NCBI RefSeq assembly: GCF_022605725.1
Contig: NC_065555.1
Span: 23,298,774 to 23,362,773 of the forward strand
DNA from: Anthonomus grandis grandis
Lineage: Eukaryota; Arthropoda; Insecta; Coleoptera; Curculionidae
Length of the DNA stretch: 64,000 nt
Direction of reading: 5' to 3'
Both the position numbers and the translations under genes were made by a program. Within the stretch, counting starts at the first letter, position 1, and each line of letters begins with the position of its first letter. Positions 32,970-44,630 of the stretch are shown piece by piece. A model generated the notes under the pieces. It did no database searches and had not been told where the DNA came from. It was given only the letters and a program-made list of their open reading frames with translations.

Positions 32970-34850
32970 GCCTGAGATCCTGCAGGAAGGGGTGTCCTTC
33001 AAATTAACGTAAAATGCGCATCTGTCATAAACCCCTAAGGAGGAGGTGACACGCATGCATCAGAGGAGGATCATATGTCTTCATTTCATGCCTTTCGTAT
33101 TAATGGAGGCCGACCCCTATGAAGGTTCGTCTAAAGGGTCTGAAGGCAATTTCTCCAAATCATTGGATAGTACAGGGGCTGCCCCGTCGATTCCTTGCGA
33201 TGATATCACTTTAAACCCCTAAAAAGTTGGCAGAACTACCCAAAAAAAACGAAAAAGAAAAATCAATGAACTCGGCTATTCCTGTTCCCATATACGAGGA
33301 AACTGTTGTAGAAATAGCATCAGGGAGCAAGGTAGAGCTGGTAGATTCTAGCTCTGGCGGAGACGGTTGTCAGTCACCAACCCAGTGCAGGTTCCCAGTC
33401 ACCACAGGGAGGACTATGCTGCACTGAAGGAAAAAAACGGCAAAAATAGAGTAGGAAGAGACAGCAGCAGCGGCAAGCCAAAAAGAAAGCCACCCAGGCC
33501 GGATGCCAAGCCCAGTCAAAGGAAGGCTCTTCCGGTTACTCATTTGCTCCTGGCTTTGCTGTGAACAATAAAGAGGAGTGGAAGAAGGTCGGAGGCCAGG
33601 AGGCCTACAAGAGTTGGCCCCTGATAGCGGTCAACTATTCCGCCAATCGAGCCTGCCTCAGCAGGACAGTCAGCCGAAAGTCCGAAGGATGGCTCTGGCA
33701 AGTCTCTTCATTTGAGAAGAAACGACAGATTCGCTATCCTCAGAAAAGCCCGCAACGGCAACATCCGGGGGTTACAATTTCACTGCATCGAGGGACATCG
33801 GACCTGAAGGACGTGATCAGGTCAGACAAGGAGGAAAACAGTATCAATATGAAGTAGGCAGAGGTGATAACGAGGCACCTCATCTCAGAAATGAGAACGG
33901 CCGCCTGTCGACTAGGCGGGAAGCCAGATATGTCTCTTCATTTCAGGAATTCGAAAAGAACCGAGGCGTTTCCTAGTAACAGCTGCAGACGAACAGTCAA
34001 GGGATTGGCTTGGCTGAGGTACATTTCCTATATCCTGGACAACAGGGCATAGAAAAAGCCTAGAGATTAGAAATAAGAACAGTGGAGATATAGTATAGTA
34101 TAGATAAATAGTGGTTTTCGACAGGCCCAAGAGCTCGGGTTTTCCCTACCTGCCACAAGATGAACTAAAGAGCCTTAACTGAGAAGGCCTGCTCTACTTT
34201 ATTAGGCGGACAGGTCGCCTGTTTTGAGAGACTAGGGAGAGTGGCCAGAGATAATGACGGGGTTGGCGGAAAGGTACTTTTAGGCCTACACTTATTCCTA
34301 CTATTCATTATTCATTTTTCATATTGCTTTATAACTCATCAGTTATTCGATAACCACTTCGTGCTGATCCTCTACCCTCAGGTAGAAACCGGTTAAACCA
34401 TAAATCGCTGGTCTCCGTCTAAGGGTGGAATACCCTTGTAGGAGGGTAACTCTGCCCTTTAACAAACCCAACCGACAAATTCCCTGCAGTTAACCAGTAG
34501 GTCTCCTTACCTGAGGAAAGAGTTGGCTGGAATAGCTAGGTTCCGGGGAATCCCGGGTCACAGTTATCCAAAGGGTTGGATTTAAAACTATTTCTTAATT
34601 TTGGTATTTTTATTGTTGATAACGCTCCCTCAGCTAAAAACCGATGAACAAAGTTACACCCCGTACTACCCTTAGCCTTTTGTGGTAGGGACCTTTGTGC
34701 AGCTTAAGGTGACACACTACATTTGTCAAACAAACTAAGTAGCCCGAAAGGCCTACTGCCCCTTTAATCAATGCAGCTGCGCAGGAACTACTTTATCTGA
34801 GAGGAGTTGAAGGTCCGCCGGACCAAGTCGACTGGACGGCGTGACGTTAA
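32970..34850 (+). other. Higher-GC block, possible retroelement ORF1 debris
   Basis: This block is visibly richer in G+C than its surroundings. It holds several broken plus-strand frames (33227-33427, 33367-33564, 33561-33857, 33864-34052). One gives a basic stretch KPKRKPPRPDAKPSQRKAL. In another frame, RRFLVTAADEQSRDWLAEV loosely resembles DUF4780 proteins, which are common in insect TEs. From 34060 on there is no coding signal, but the text looks like a structured UTR (many short G/C words). Origin from a single mobile element is an inference from composition. Confidence 0.35.
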
Positions 34851-35303
34851 TATCTTGCACTTAGAAGTTTCACGTTAAGTTTACAGATTCAAAGGCATTA
34901 TAAAAATTTTTGCAATATATAAGCTATACAGGTTGGGGAATTAAAGATTGCGCATGATTACGATGTTCGAAATAATGGCAACACCTTCCTCTCGTCACTG
35001 AGCTGTCGCCTTCGATCGTCTGATAGGTATTTGTATTGTTCATTTTAACAAAATATTAATAACATTAATGACATGCCTCATTTTGCTGTAATACTGCATG
35101 CTGCACTGTTGAATTTTAAAGCGCTATTTTTTTACCAACTTATTAAGCTTGTCTATACTATAGGATCGGTTTTTATTGATGGCCCAAATAAAACGCCCAA
35201 AAATACCTTGAGTTGCTGCTAAATCATCTTCTTCTAGGTTAAATCTATTAACCTTCTATTTTTGTTTTGATGTTTAAGTAAGTAAAACTTTTCTTCCTTA
35301 TAG

Positions 35304-37548
35304 AAGATACTACCAATAAGGATCTTCTACCAAATTCATCGTTTGAATCTACTAGCAGTTCAAGCAGTTGCATAAGTACTTCATTATTGGACATCGGGCT
35401 ATGTTTAGACGTTAATTATAAAATTGATGACGAGTCTCGTTTCAAGTTACTTAAACATACTTGGACTCCTAATCAGACTTACAATTTTAAAAATGACGTG
35501 GATTCTAGTGCTAAATGGGCCTTTCGATGTGAGTGGTTTTCGATGTACCCATGGTTGGTCTACTCAGCTAAAGCAAAAGGACCTCTTTGTCGAATATGTG
35601 TTTTATTTCGGCCTCCAGTGCGGCGTGGTATACAAGGACAGTTTATTATTTCGCCATGCCTGAAGTATCAAAAGTTTAATGAGGTTGCTCAAGCTCACGC
35701 AGCAAGTGCGTGGCATTGTAATGTGCTAGGTTCTTCAAAAGATTTTGAAGAGATTATGAATAGAAAGAGATTGAGTGTTCATGAATCTTTAAATACAGCT
35801 TATCACAAAGAAATTGAAGAAAATCGTGTAAAACTTAAATAAATTGTCTCGTCAATATTATTTTGCGGACGGAATGATCTTCCACTTCGAGGTAAAGTAG
35901 ACCAGGGGTCCGTTTTTACAGATCTTTTGAATTTTCGAGTCGAATCTGGGGACACGGTTTTGAAAAGCCCTTTAGATTCGGGAGCTAAGAATGCTTTGTA
36001 CATATCGCACCAAACTCAAAATTAATTATTAATTATGACATTTGCGGTGATGTTCTAAGACGCAAAATAATTGAGGAAATAAAGCAGGCTTCGACTTTTT
36101 CTGTGTTAGCAAATGAAACTGCAGATATAAGTGGGACAGAGCAATTATCAATTGGAGTTCGCTACATTCGTTTTGATAAGGATAAAATGCCAGTCATTTG
36201 TGAAGAATTTTTGGGATATGTATCGCTACAAGAATTAAATGCGAACACCATTTCAAAAACAATCATTAAATTTTTAAAAGACTGCAACTTGGATTTAAAT
36301 AAACTTGTTGGTCAAGGATATGATGGGTGTGCTGCAATGGCTGGTCATATAGGTGGTATACAGAAAATTATTAGTGATAAGTATCCTACAGCAGTATTTT
36401 TCCACTGTGCAAATCATATATTGAATCTTGTAATCAATGACATCAATGAAGTTAGTGAAGTAAGAAATGCCGCTGGGACGACAAAGGATATCATAAGCTT
36501 TTTTAGAGAAAGCACATTGCGACGAAACAAAATATCAAATATTCCTCTTTTTTGTGAAAGGCACTGGACAGCAAAATACAAAAGTATAAGGATATTTTCT
36601 GAGAACTTTATTACGATCGTACAAGCTCTAGAAGAACTTTCCATTGCTGCACCAAATTCAAAAACAAAAACTAAAGCATATTAGCTTTATAGGACTGCGA
36701 CAGCTTCAACATACATTGTTACGCTCTTAGTAATTGCTTGCTACTCTGCCAAACTCGAACCAATGTGCGATCATTTACAAAATGTAAATATAAATACAAA
36801 AGAAGTTCTTGACCATATTAATAAATTGACGACTGTGCTTCAATCTCATCGAGATAATTCCTCGATAGAGTTCGCCATAATTTTTGAAAGAGCTCAAAAA
36901 ATCTGCCAGGAACTGGATGTTGAGCTTAAGCGTCCTCGAATCGTAGCAAGACAAATCTATCGATCAAACCAACCATCTGAAAATATAGAGGAGTTTTTTA
37001 GAACCTCTATTTTCATTCCATATTTAGACTCGGTTATTTCGTCTATTAAAACTCGATTTTCCGCTACACATAAAAAATCATTTTCCCTAATGCAGCTACA
37101 TCCCGAAAATATTAGAAAGCTCGATAAAGCCTCGTTTTTACAAGTAGCGGAAAATATACAGAATTTTTATGGGGCCTTTTTACAGAATTGTTGCCGAGGC
37201 TACTACGTGGTACGAGATGTTTAAGACAGCCGAAGAAGGAACTACGTCCAACGAATCTGTAGAATATGCAGATTTAATTTCTAAAGCCACTTTTATCCAG
37301 CAGTGCGTGAAGTAATTAAGATTGGCCTAACTCTTCCAGCGACAACCTGCAGCATTGAACGTTCATTTACCACATTACGGCGGGTTAAGATTTGGAATAG
37401 ATCAACGATGGGAGATGCGAGACTAAGCGGCCTTTGCTTGATGAGCGTTCATCGAAAGAGGATAGAGGAAAATATTGAGTTTGTTGACAAGGTTTTAAAC
37501 GTCTTTGGACAACAACCTAGGCGCCTTAGATTCTTATTTAAAGACTAG
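35304..37548 (+). pseudogene. hAT transposase (ZMYM/P52-like), broken
   Basis: A 3' splice site TTCCTTATAG at 35294-35303 opens the exon (DTTNKDLLPNSS...). The order of domains is: a TTF-type zinc finger (WAFRCEWF, GPLCRICVLF, about 35510-35620); HAASAWH; a DUF4371-like region (GRNDLPLRGK); the catalytic core (ETADISGTEQLSIGVRY, GYDGCAAMAGH, FHCANHILNLV, RHWTAKY); and the C-terminal dimerisation domain (LPATTCSIERSFTTLRRVK, then GLCLMSVHR). Lesions are a TAA near 35842, a frameshift near 36020, a TAG at 36682 and a frameshift near 37225. All domains are present, so the copy decayed by point lesions. Upstream exons were not found. Confidence 0.85.
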
Positions 37549-37650
37549 ATTAAACTATTACAGGCTATCGTTTTTGAGTTTTAATAAAATTTTAATTTTT
37601 GCTTGTGTTACGTCTTATTGCAAACGCAAACAAATAATAATTAAAGTGCA

Positions 37651-37694
37651 GGGGGATGCAAGTGCACCCCCTTGCACCCCTCTCCCGGCGCCCA
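37651..37694. repeat. Probable 3' terminal region of the hAT element
   Basis: The phrase CAGGGGGATGCAAGTGCACC followed by CCTTGCACCC and CCGGCGCCCATG lies about 100 bp past the transposase stop. It contains the C/G-rich, partly palindromic type of terminus seen in ZMYM-type hAT elements. The matching 5' end and the 8-bp duplication were not found upstream. Confidence 0.4.
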
Positions 37695-37795
37695 TGATCA
37701 GAAACATATTTTAGAAATGCCAGAATTTTTGCGTAACATTTTGCGAATATTTATTGCAAGTATACAGTTACTCCTCTTAAAGTTATATGCTTCTA

Positions 37796-39897
37796 TACTC
37801 TATTTCAGAAGTGTGTAGAGCAATAAAACCTCATTAGGTATGCAAAAGTGGTACCTGGTGATCCACCAATATTTTATGCCACTACCTTAGTTGGGTATTA
37901 GTTTCAATGTAAAATTCTTTCTTTTCGTTGATTGCAGGTAGTGCCACCCGGTTTTGGGTCAATTTATGAGTTTTGCCCATTGTTACCCACTGATAAACAT
38001 TGAAAACGGTTCGCCAAAGGCGTGCAACTGGGACTTGTTTTTTACCTTATAATTAATGTACTTAAATGCTATTTTATTTTAGAAAGTTACTTTTGTTTAA
38101 ATGGAATAATATATTTTTTTCACAAATTTATTGAACATAATATGTAGAGTAAAACAGTTGAAAATGTCACTTTTGGATCTGGCACTTTTTGAACAGTGTA
38201 TAACAATTTTAAATTATAATAGATTGTAGTCTTCTTCGTCATCTGACGAACTGTCATCACCTCTTGACATTATAATTAAAGGATCGACTGTCTGATCGAT
38301 GAGGTTGTCAAGATCCCACATTTTGTCCTCTTGCTTAATTACATGCTGGACTGCTTTTCGCCAATTCTCTGGTGTCGCTTCCGTAATGGCTTGATCAAAC
38401 AGTAGCTTAACATCTTTCATTTTAAAAGTCGTGTTTTGTCTTGCTACAAATCCTTTTACCTGCGCCCATATCAGTTCTATAGGATTTAGTTCGCAATGAT
38501 ATGGCGGTAAGCGCAGTACAGTTATATTATATTTTTCGGCTATATCTTCCACGGCGTATTTCATGAAACGAGTTTTGTGTAAGTTTGCTATTGCCAGCAG
38601 TTCTTTTTTTATCAAATTTGCTTCAAACGCAATACCTTTTGCAGTCAGCCAATCGATAATTTCTTGCTTTCTCCAACTTGAAGTTGGCGTCTTCTCTATT
38701 CGCCGTGAATGTTAGCTTGCGTTATCCATAACCACCACCGAATTAGCCGGAAGAAATTTTATCATTTCACCAAAATAGTCCTCGAAAACGTCTGAGTTCA
38801 TGTCTTCATGGTAATCTCCTGTGCGAGTCGACTCAAAGGTTAGCAGACCTTCTTTTAAAAATCCCTCTTCGCTTCCAATATGTGTGATTATAAGTCTTTT
38901 TCCTTTTCCCGAAGGTACTTTAATACCCGTAGACAGGCCTTCTATGAAAGCTTGGCGAGCACTGGTTATATTTTTGTCTTGCCACATTTTTTGGACTATA
39001 TAACCTTCATTAATCCACGTCTCATCAAGATAAAAAACTTTCTTTTGCCCCCTGCGGTACTGCTTGATACTTCTCAAGTATTGTCGTCTCCAACAAACAA
39101 TTTCGTCGCTCTCCAGTAAAAGTGCTTTGCGGTTATGCTTTTCCCAGGCAAAATCCATATTTTTTAAAGTTTTCCATAAAAGTTTTCTACTTATCAACGG
39201 AATACTGTCATCTCGGCCAAGCTCCATTAAAATTTTGTCTAGGGTGGGTATTTCCTTTTTAAAATAAAAAGAGTGAACTTTTCTTCGAATTATACATTTA
39301 GCATTTTCATCAAGGACTTTTGTAGGTCGTCCTGGCTTTTGCTTGGGAGATTCCACTTGACCTGCTACTTTTCTTTCCCGCAACAATTTGAAAATGGTGG
39401 ACTTTCCAATTCCACTCATTCGAGAACATTTTTCAACAATTTCTTGCACAGTAAAACTAGGGTAATCGTGTTTTATGCAATTATGTACATTTAAAATAAT
39501 AACTTTTTCACTCAGCGATAGTGGAGAATTTTTAGTACATCTTTTCGTTGGAGGTATTCATCCATTTTTTAAATATTGGGATAATAATATTGTGATTACA
39601 CTACACTGACTACTAACGTTTAAAATATGATTTAAAAGTATTTATAGTCTGTATATATTACCTGACCCCATTTTTGTTATTTGTTGCATGTTACAAAGCG
39701 TTAAAAGATAGGTACCTATACAAAAGGATTAAAAGTATTTATTTAGTATTTAATCTTTTTCAAAATAAAGGCATTTAATCCGTGAAAATTAAATTCATAA
39801 ATATTATAAGTACCTGCACCTATGAACTACCACGAAATGTAGCCAAACAGAACGGAATTCCCCAGTTTATTGCTCTATACACTTCTGAAATAGAGTA
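37796..39897 (-). mobile_element. IS630/Tc1/mariner-type element with DD82E spacing
   Basis: This 2102-bp element has 33-bp inverted ends. The left end starts TACTCTATTTCAGAAGTGTG and continues to GCAATAAA. The right end complement is identical except for one base (GTGTA for GTGTG). TA is duplicated outside (37794-37795 and 39898-39899). One transposase gene on the minus strand fills most of it. Confidence 0.9.
38214..39565 (-). pseudogene. DD82E transposase, single internal stop
   Basis: The N-terminus may start at an ATG at 39565 (MDEYLQRK); a 1-nt shift near 39540 would be needed to enter the long frame, which is open from 39557. The HTH region reads VQEIVEKCSRMSGIGKSTIF, then a PGRPTK linker. 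The catalytic core has VFYLDETWINEG, VVMDNAS and LNPIELIW. Between the second Asp and the Glu I count 82 residues, with the insert TSSWRKQEIIDWL. A TAA at about 38712-38714 replaces the residue after DNAS, where Tyr is usual, and the frame then continues to an acidic C-terminus (DDSSSDDEEDYNLL). The spacing matches the DD82E (Sailor) group as I recall it. Confidence 0.85.
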
Positions 39898-39899
39898 TA

Positions 39900-41323
39900 A
39901 CAAAGTATATAGATTTCAACAAGTAGAATCACTTCTTTGATCGCCTCAAAATGCCGCCTTTTTTTATAACCGGTCGTAAATCAGTTGTAAACTACGCCGG
40001 CACCCCTCGCATGACAGGATACAAGTCCGTCCACAAAGTTCACATTAGAAATGCGTTTACGGGGGGCAATAAGGAAAGTATTAAGTTTAATAATATTATT
40101 GGGTAAAATCAAGGTTTTTTTATTTTAAAATATTTTGATGAGTTTTGACGCTTATTCATTGTGACACATTAAATAAACAACAACTTGGTAATAGGTAATA
40201 TATTTATGTATGCATCCAGTCGCCATTTTTTCTTTGCTTTTATTTCTTTTTATAATACTAACAAAACGCTTAAATTTGAGTCAAAACCTTAGGAATGTTG
40301 TTAAGAAAACTAGAATCCCCTAAAAACCCTTTAATCTTAATAAAGGTGTACCTAATATAAAGGGTGTAAACCTAAATGTATACCTTAATTGCCGACTAGT
40401 TAAGCTGAATTTATACAGACAAATAGAATAAAATAAGGCCTTATTTGACATTTATGCATTTAAACAGCAAAATAAAATAAAAATAGAAATAAGGAATTAC
40501 TAATCACATGACAGGTATATTTCAAGAAATTGACCAATTACATACCAGGTAAATGTTAACTCTTTGTCTTTCAATGGGTTTTCTGACCAAAACGCCGTGC
40601 GTACTTTCGTTTTCAAATAAAAATAAAATATTAGTTGCATTTTGGTCAACTTCTTATTTTATTTTGCTGTATAAATGCCTTATGGGGGTTTGTGTAAATT
40701 GAACTCTTATTTTAGTCTTATTTTATTTCTTATTTTATTCAATCCAGCATTATTATTCTCAATAATAAAAACGTAGGGTTGTACCGATTATGTTTATTTT
40801 TTTGATTGACCTGGTTACTTAAGAGGAATCATTTGGTTCAGACACTTAATTTAGACTCCCTTTATTTAATCCTTTACTTGTTTGGGGATTTTCCCAAAAT
40901 CCACTTTACCTACTATGTATGTAGAAACCTGGACGTTTATTTCTACCTGTATGTTTACTACCATTTATTATTAAATGGAATATTAATTTGTTGAATCACA
41001 GTTGGCTGATCAAAACACATGTAATTAGTGGGACACAGCAGTATTGTACAATCAACACAGCAGTATTGTCCATGAGAAGCCACTACCAAACAACTATTAT
41101 TAATATAAATTATATTAAAGTAAAAGTCCGTAAAACTAGCACTAAATGACATATTAAATTCACAAAAACAAAAAATATTGGCACACTCGGTAAACGTCGA
41201 AAATAAACTGAACCGAGTCAACCCTATTACCACATTTCGTCGACGAACTGGTATAAGTCCCCCGCATGCGGGGGATCGATAAACTGCGATAGGCGAGAGG
41301 GGCGGCGTCGGCAGGTGCGGATG
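39900..41323. other. Non-coding stretch with possible small MITE
   Basis: There is no gene. At 40419-40494 and 40640-40745 the phrase CAGCAAAATAAAATAA and nearby ATTTATGC/GCATTTAT words recur in inverted orientation, which may be the arms of a small AT-rich MITE. A minus-strand frame at 40958-41437 is not protein-like; part of it is made by terminal repeats of the adjacent hAT. Confidence 0.35.
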
Positions 41324-41331
41324 GTTAGTCG

Positions 41332-42533
41332 CAGTGTTGCCAGACGTACCATAATTATGGAATTGTACCATAATTTTGCAACATTTCTTGCTTGCTCCAT
41401 AATTTGTACCACAATCCATGTACCATAGTTGTACCATAATTTTGTTTTTTTTTGGGTTTTATAAATTTCTATGATTATTTTTTATATTAATATGAACAAT
41501 TTCGCAATAAAATGCGAAATGTACATGAAAAATCCCATTAAACACAAAACTACATTAAGACACAACCCTTCTAAACGTTAACGTCAACAGTCCGTTATTT
41601 GTTTTTATTATTTGAGGTTAAGCTGTTTTGTTATTATTTTTGATTTTTGTTTGCTTTTGGCTGTTGGGGGTTGGGGGTGAAATAGAACTAAAGAATAAAG
41701 CTTCTATAATTATTATAAGATTATGACCTCCAACTCCGGCTTAAAACGAAAACATATAAATATTTCTGATTCTGAATCCGAAGATGAAAATAGTGAACGA
41801 AACTTAAAACAAGTTAGGTTTGGAAATAAAAATGGATGAGCAAATAGACCCCAAAGCTATCGAAAGGATTGGGAAATAGATAAGTCGTTTCAGGGTTGGT
41901 TAAAACCTGTTAAAGGTAGGAGAATAATATATATGTTGTTCCTAAAACTTTATGACTCTATTACTTCTTTTCGATAAACCAACCAAAGCTCGATGTCATG
42001 CATGTGATTCAGGCTGACATATCCGTAATAAAAAACCATAGTATATAATTGATATATTTTTTTTTGTATATATCTTTATTCATTTTTTATTATACCTAAC
42101 ATTTCAATAATGTTTTTATGCAATATTTTTATGTTTTTCTTGTTTGGTTAAACCAATTTATCCAATATACAAATTTGTATATGTATTTGTGTTAATGTTT
42201 ATCTATTTTTAATTTAGATTTTGAGTGCAATGTTTTGTTCATTTTTCAATAAATTACTATCTTTGTTAAAAAAGTATTTTATTTCTACTAGAAATCGTTC
42301 TTTTAATTAGAAGAAATGATCAGAATAGAAAATTTAATTAAATTCGTAATCCATTATCAACAAAATGTAACACATTTTATAAGTTTGGCGACGGCGCGAC
42401 TGTGACGTGACGTCATACATAGGAAAAGGTTGTGTACTGACAGAATTGTATGATTGTACCATAATTGTGTACAAAATTCCATAATTTTGGTCAGAATGTA
42501 CCATAATTCTCACCCAATCATCTGGCAACACTG
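41332..42533 (+). mobile_element. Non-autonomous hAT derivative, 8-bp TSD
   Basis: This 1202-bp element starts CAGTGTTGCCAGA and ends with the complement CTGGCAACACTG. GTTAGTCG is duplicated exactly outside (41324-41331 and 42534-42541), as expected for hAT. Many copies of GTACCATAATT or its close variants crowd both ends, a typical hAT subterminal motif. Inside remains only the first exon, and part of the second, of a transposase. Confidence 0.92.
41723..42035 (+). pseudogene. hAT transposase 5' exon remnant with zinc finger
   Basis: An ATG at 41723 opens MTSNSGLKRKHINISDSESE. A TGA follows after about 38 codons (near FGNKNG). The frame then continues SYRKDWEIDKSFQGWLKPVK. A GT at 41916-41917 and an AG at 41987-41988 bound a possible 73-bp intron. 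Joining them gives ARCHACDSG, a stop, then HIRNKKP, which resembles the start of a BED/TTF-type finger in hAT proteins. The rest of the protein is deleted. The acidic N-terminus plus this finger suggests a relative of ZMYM-like hAT transposases. Confidence 0.65.
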
Positions 42534-42618
42534 GTTAGTCGAAAAGGGTCGAGTGACTTGACTGTGTTAGACTGTGCTTCTAACGTCGCGTCGTACTGAA
42601 AAACAACCACATAGCCAG

Positions 42619-42807
42619 AGTTACATAGTCACATAGTGCCTATCCAGCAGCGGCCCACCTTTATGCCAGCTTAGCTCTTTTTAGTTTATAAATATAAGTT
42701 AATTCTAGTTTTAGTCATTCTTATTGTACCTAAGCTACTGTACTCTGTATCGTACTTTAATATATTTTGTTTTTAAAAACAATCTTTCGCCACACAAATC
42801 TATAATT
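42619..42807 (+). repeat. 5' LTR of the errantivirus-like element
   Basis: The 189-bp LTR is identical to 50063-50251 in my base-by-base reading. It contains a TATA-like run TTTATAAATATAAG near 42684-42697 that could drive transcription. No clear AATAAA is present. Confidence 0.93.
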
Positions 42808-42824
42808 GGCGCAGTCGGTAGGAT
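42807..42824 (+). promoter_or_regulatory. Primer binding site (tRNA-Ser type)
   Basis: TGGCGCAGTCGGTAGGAT begins with the last T of the LTR. It fits the 3' end of an insect tRNA-Ser as described for 17.6 and 297; the tRNA identity is from memory of the family. An untranslated leader of about 440 bp follows up to the gag ATG. Confidence 0.8.
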
Positions 42825-43268
42825 TGTGTCCGGTGTATGTATTTTTCGCTACGATAAAAACTTTCACCGTGGTGGTTTCAACCCTTTAGACGCAATCCGA
42901 AAGAACCAGTGTGGTGCTGAAAGTGGTGCAGATGCGCAGGCAATACAGAATCGGAAAAGGTTAGTGTCACATCCTTTTTGCCCCTATTCCACCCTCTGTT
43001 TAAGGTTTTAATAGGGATAATTTTAGGTTCTACGTATTGCACGTATTAATTTCATTAGTTTTTGTATCGTACATAAAACTAATTTTATTTAGCAAATTAA
43101 TTGCATTTAATTTTAAGAAAGTTCGTAATTTTAGTTCAGTGAATCGATCACAATTAATCTTATGATTTTCGAATATTTATATTTTGAAAATAATTTTATT
43201 TTGAAAACAATTTTTATTTTTATAGTATTTATAAAAAATCATTTCATATTTGTTATTTATAATTTTTA

Positions 43269-44630
43269 ATGTCAGATATTGATTCTGATACAGAATTAGG
43301 AGAGTTGGTAAACCTATTACATAATATTAATATAAACAATATGAATACTGCATCAAACAATACTGAGAAACCCAAAATGAATTGGGAACTATTTAAATCG
43401 CGGTTAGATAACATTAAACCTTATGATGGTGATGTTAATACTTTGAATAAATTCATTTCCAGATGCGAAGGTATTATTTGTAGTTATAGTCCATTTAATG
43501 ATAATGAGTTAATGAAACACATTTTTGAATCTATTCAGGAAAAACTTATCGGTAGAGCTGAAGTTCTTGTCGGGAACAGAGCAGAAATTAATAATTGGGA
43601 AGATCTAAAAAATTCTTTAAGACAATGCTTCTCAGATAGACGAGACCTTGATTGTTTAATACAAGAGCTCACTAGAGCTAGACCATTCAGAAATGAAAAC
43701 TTATTAAATTTTGGAAATCGTTTACAACTTCTAAGAAGCAGTGTCGCACAGCGTATTAGTAATGATGTAACAATTGCTACACAAGAAAAAACCTATCAAA
43801 TTAAACATCATGATAAAACTGCGTTAAATACATTTATTGCTGGTTGTACGGGAACCTTAAAAAACAACATGCATCTTAAAAAACCAGAATCCTTGGAAGA
43901 TGCAATGGCTTATGTAATCGAATTCGAAAACTTCGAACGATTATATGGCCATACAAATATCAATGGAAACAATAATTATCAAAATAAATATAATAATCAA
44001 AGACAATTTCAAAGTAACCAACCTTTTTATAATAATAATAATTTTGGAAATAATTTTCCAAATCAAAACCAGTTTCCACATCAAAGTAACTTTCCCACTA
44101 ATTATAACCATTTTGCAAACAATAGTTCTAATAACTTCAATAATAATAAACAATTCTCAACTAATCCACAATGGCCTTGTCAACCTATTGACATAAGACC
44201 CAGAAATTTACCTCCACGAAGATTACCAACAAACGAAGAAGTTTTTGGTAAGCCAAAAAATATTTTTAAGCCTAATCAAATTCCAGAACATTTACTACCT
44301 AAACCTGAACCAATGTCAACAACTTCAAGAAACCCTACAATTCAAAGTGCAAGATTTAATTCTAAAAATCATTTTAAAAATCATTTTACACAATACAAAG
44401 GTCAACAAAAACCTCACTATATTGTAGAGGAAGTCTACAATCAAGACTATAATGAAGAATATTTACCCGAATATTCTCAACAAGAAGAATATTCTCAAAA
44501 TGAATATTTTAATGACTATAATTATTATTCTGATAATAATTATGAATCTAATGACTCACAGAATACTTCTATTAAAAATACAAACTCTGAAAATTTTACT
44601 CAGGATCATCTAACAAATCAACAAAGTTGA
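43269..44630 (+). CDS. gag: Gag polyprotein
   Basis: A 453-residue structural protein starts at the ATG at 43269, the first long-frame ATG after the leader. Residues about 1-230 are mixed and predicted helical, with the capsid-like core around WELFKSRLDNIKPYDGD. The C-terminal half is very rich in Asn, Gln, Tyr and Phe. No CCHC zinc knuckle is seen, as is usual for errantivirus Gag. The stop TGA (44628-44630) overlaps the start of the pol reading. Gag would form intracellular particles that package the RNA. Confidence 0.9.
   Translation: MSDIDSDTELGELVNLLHNININNMNTASNNTEKPKMNWELFKSRLDNIKPYDGDVNTLNKFISRCEGIICSYSPFNDNELMKHIFESIQEKLIGRAEVLVGNRAEINNWEDLKNSLRQCFSDRRDLDCLIQELTRARPFRNENLLNFGNRLQLLRSSVAQRISNDVTIATQEKTYQIKHHDKTALNTFIAGCTGTLKNNMHLKKPESLEDAMAYVIEFENFERLYGHTNINGNNNYQNKYNNQRQFQSNQPFYNNNNFGNNFPNQNQFPHQSNFPTNYNHFANNSSNNFNNNKQFSTNPQWPCQPIDIRPRNLPPRRLPTNEEVFGKPKNIFKPNQIPEHLLPKPEPMSTTSRNPTIQSARFNSKNHFKNHFTQYKGQQKPHYIVEEVYNQDYNEEYLPEYSQQEEYSQNEYFNDYNYYSDNNYESNDSQNTSIKNTNSENFTQDHLTNQQS
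44591..44597 (+). promoter_or_regulatory. -1 ribosomal frameshift site AAATTTT
   Basis: Seven bases in the gag phase read A AAT TTT, the X XXY YYZ form. The site lies immediately after the last stop of the pol frame (TGA, 44588-44590) and 31 bases before the gag stop. The pol frame is -1 relative to gag and is open from this point on. A downstream stimulatory structure was not assessed. Confidence 0.75.

Noticed and set aside
33864..34130. Frames on both strands in the higher-GC block
   Set aside because: They are short, overlapping and without conserved order, so they were treated only as part of the block.
40958..41437. 159-codon minus-strand frame, possible gene
   Set aside because: Its first part is produced by repeated hAT terminal words (MVQLW, IMVQ), and the rest has no family resemblance.
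43945..44196. Ile-rich frames on both strands within gag
   Set aside because: They arise from the AAT/CAA-rich gag C-terminus and are low complexity.
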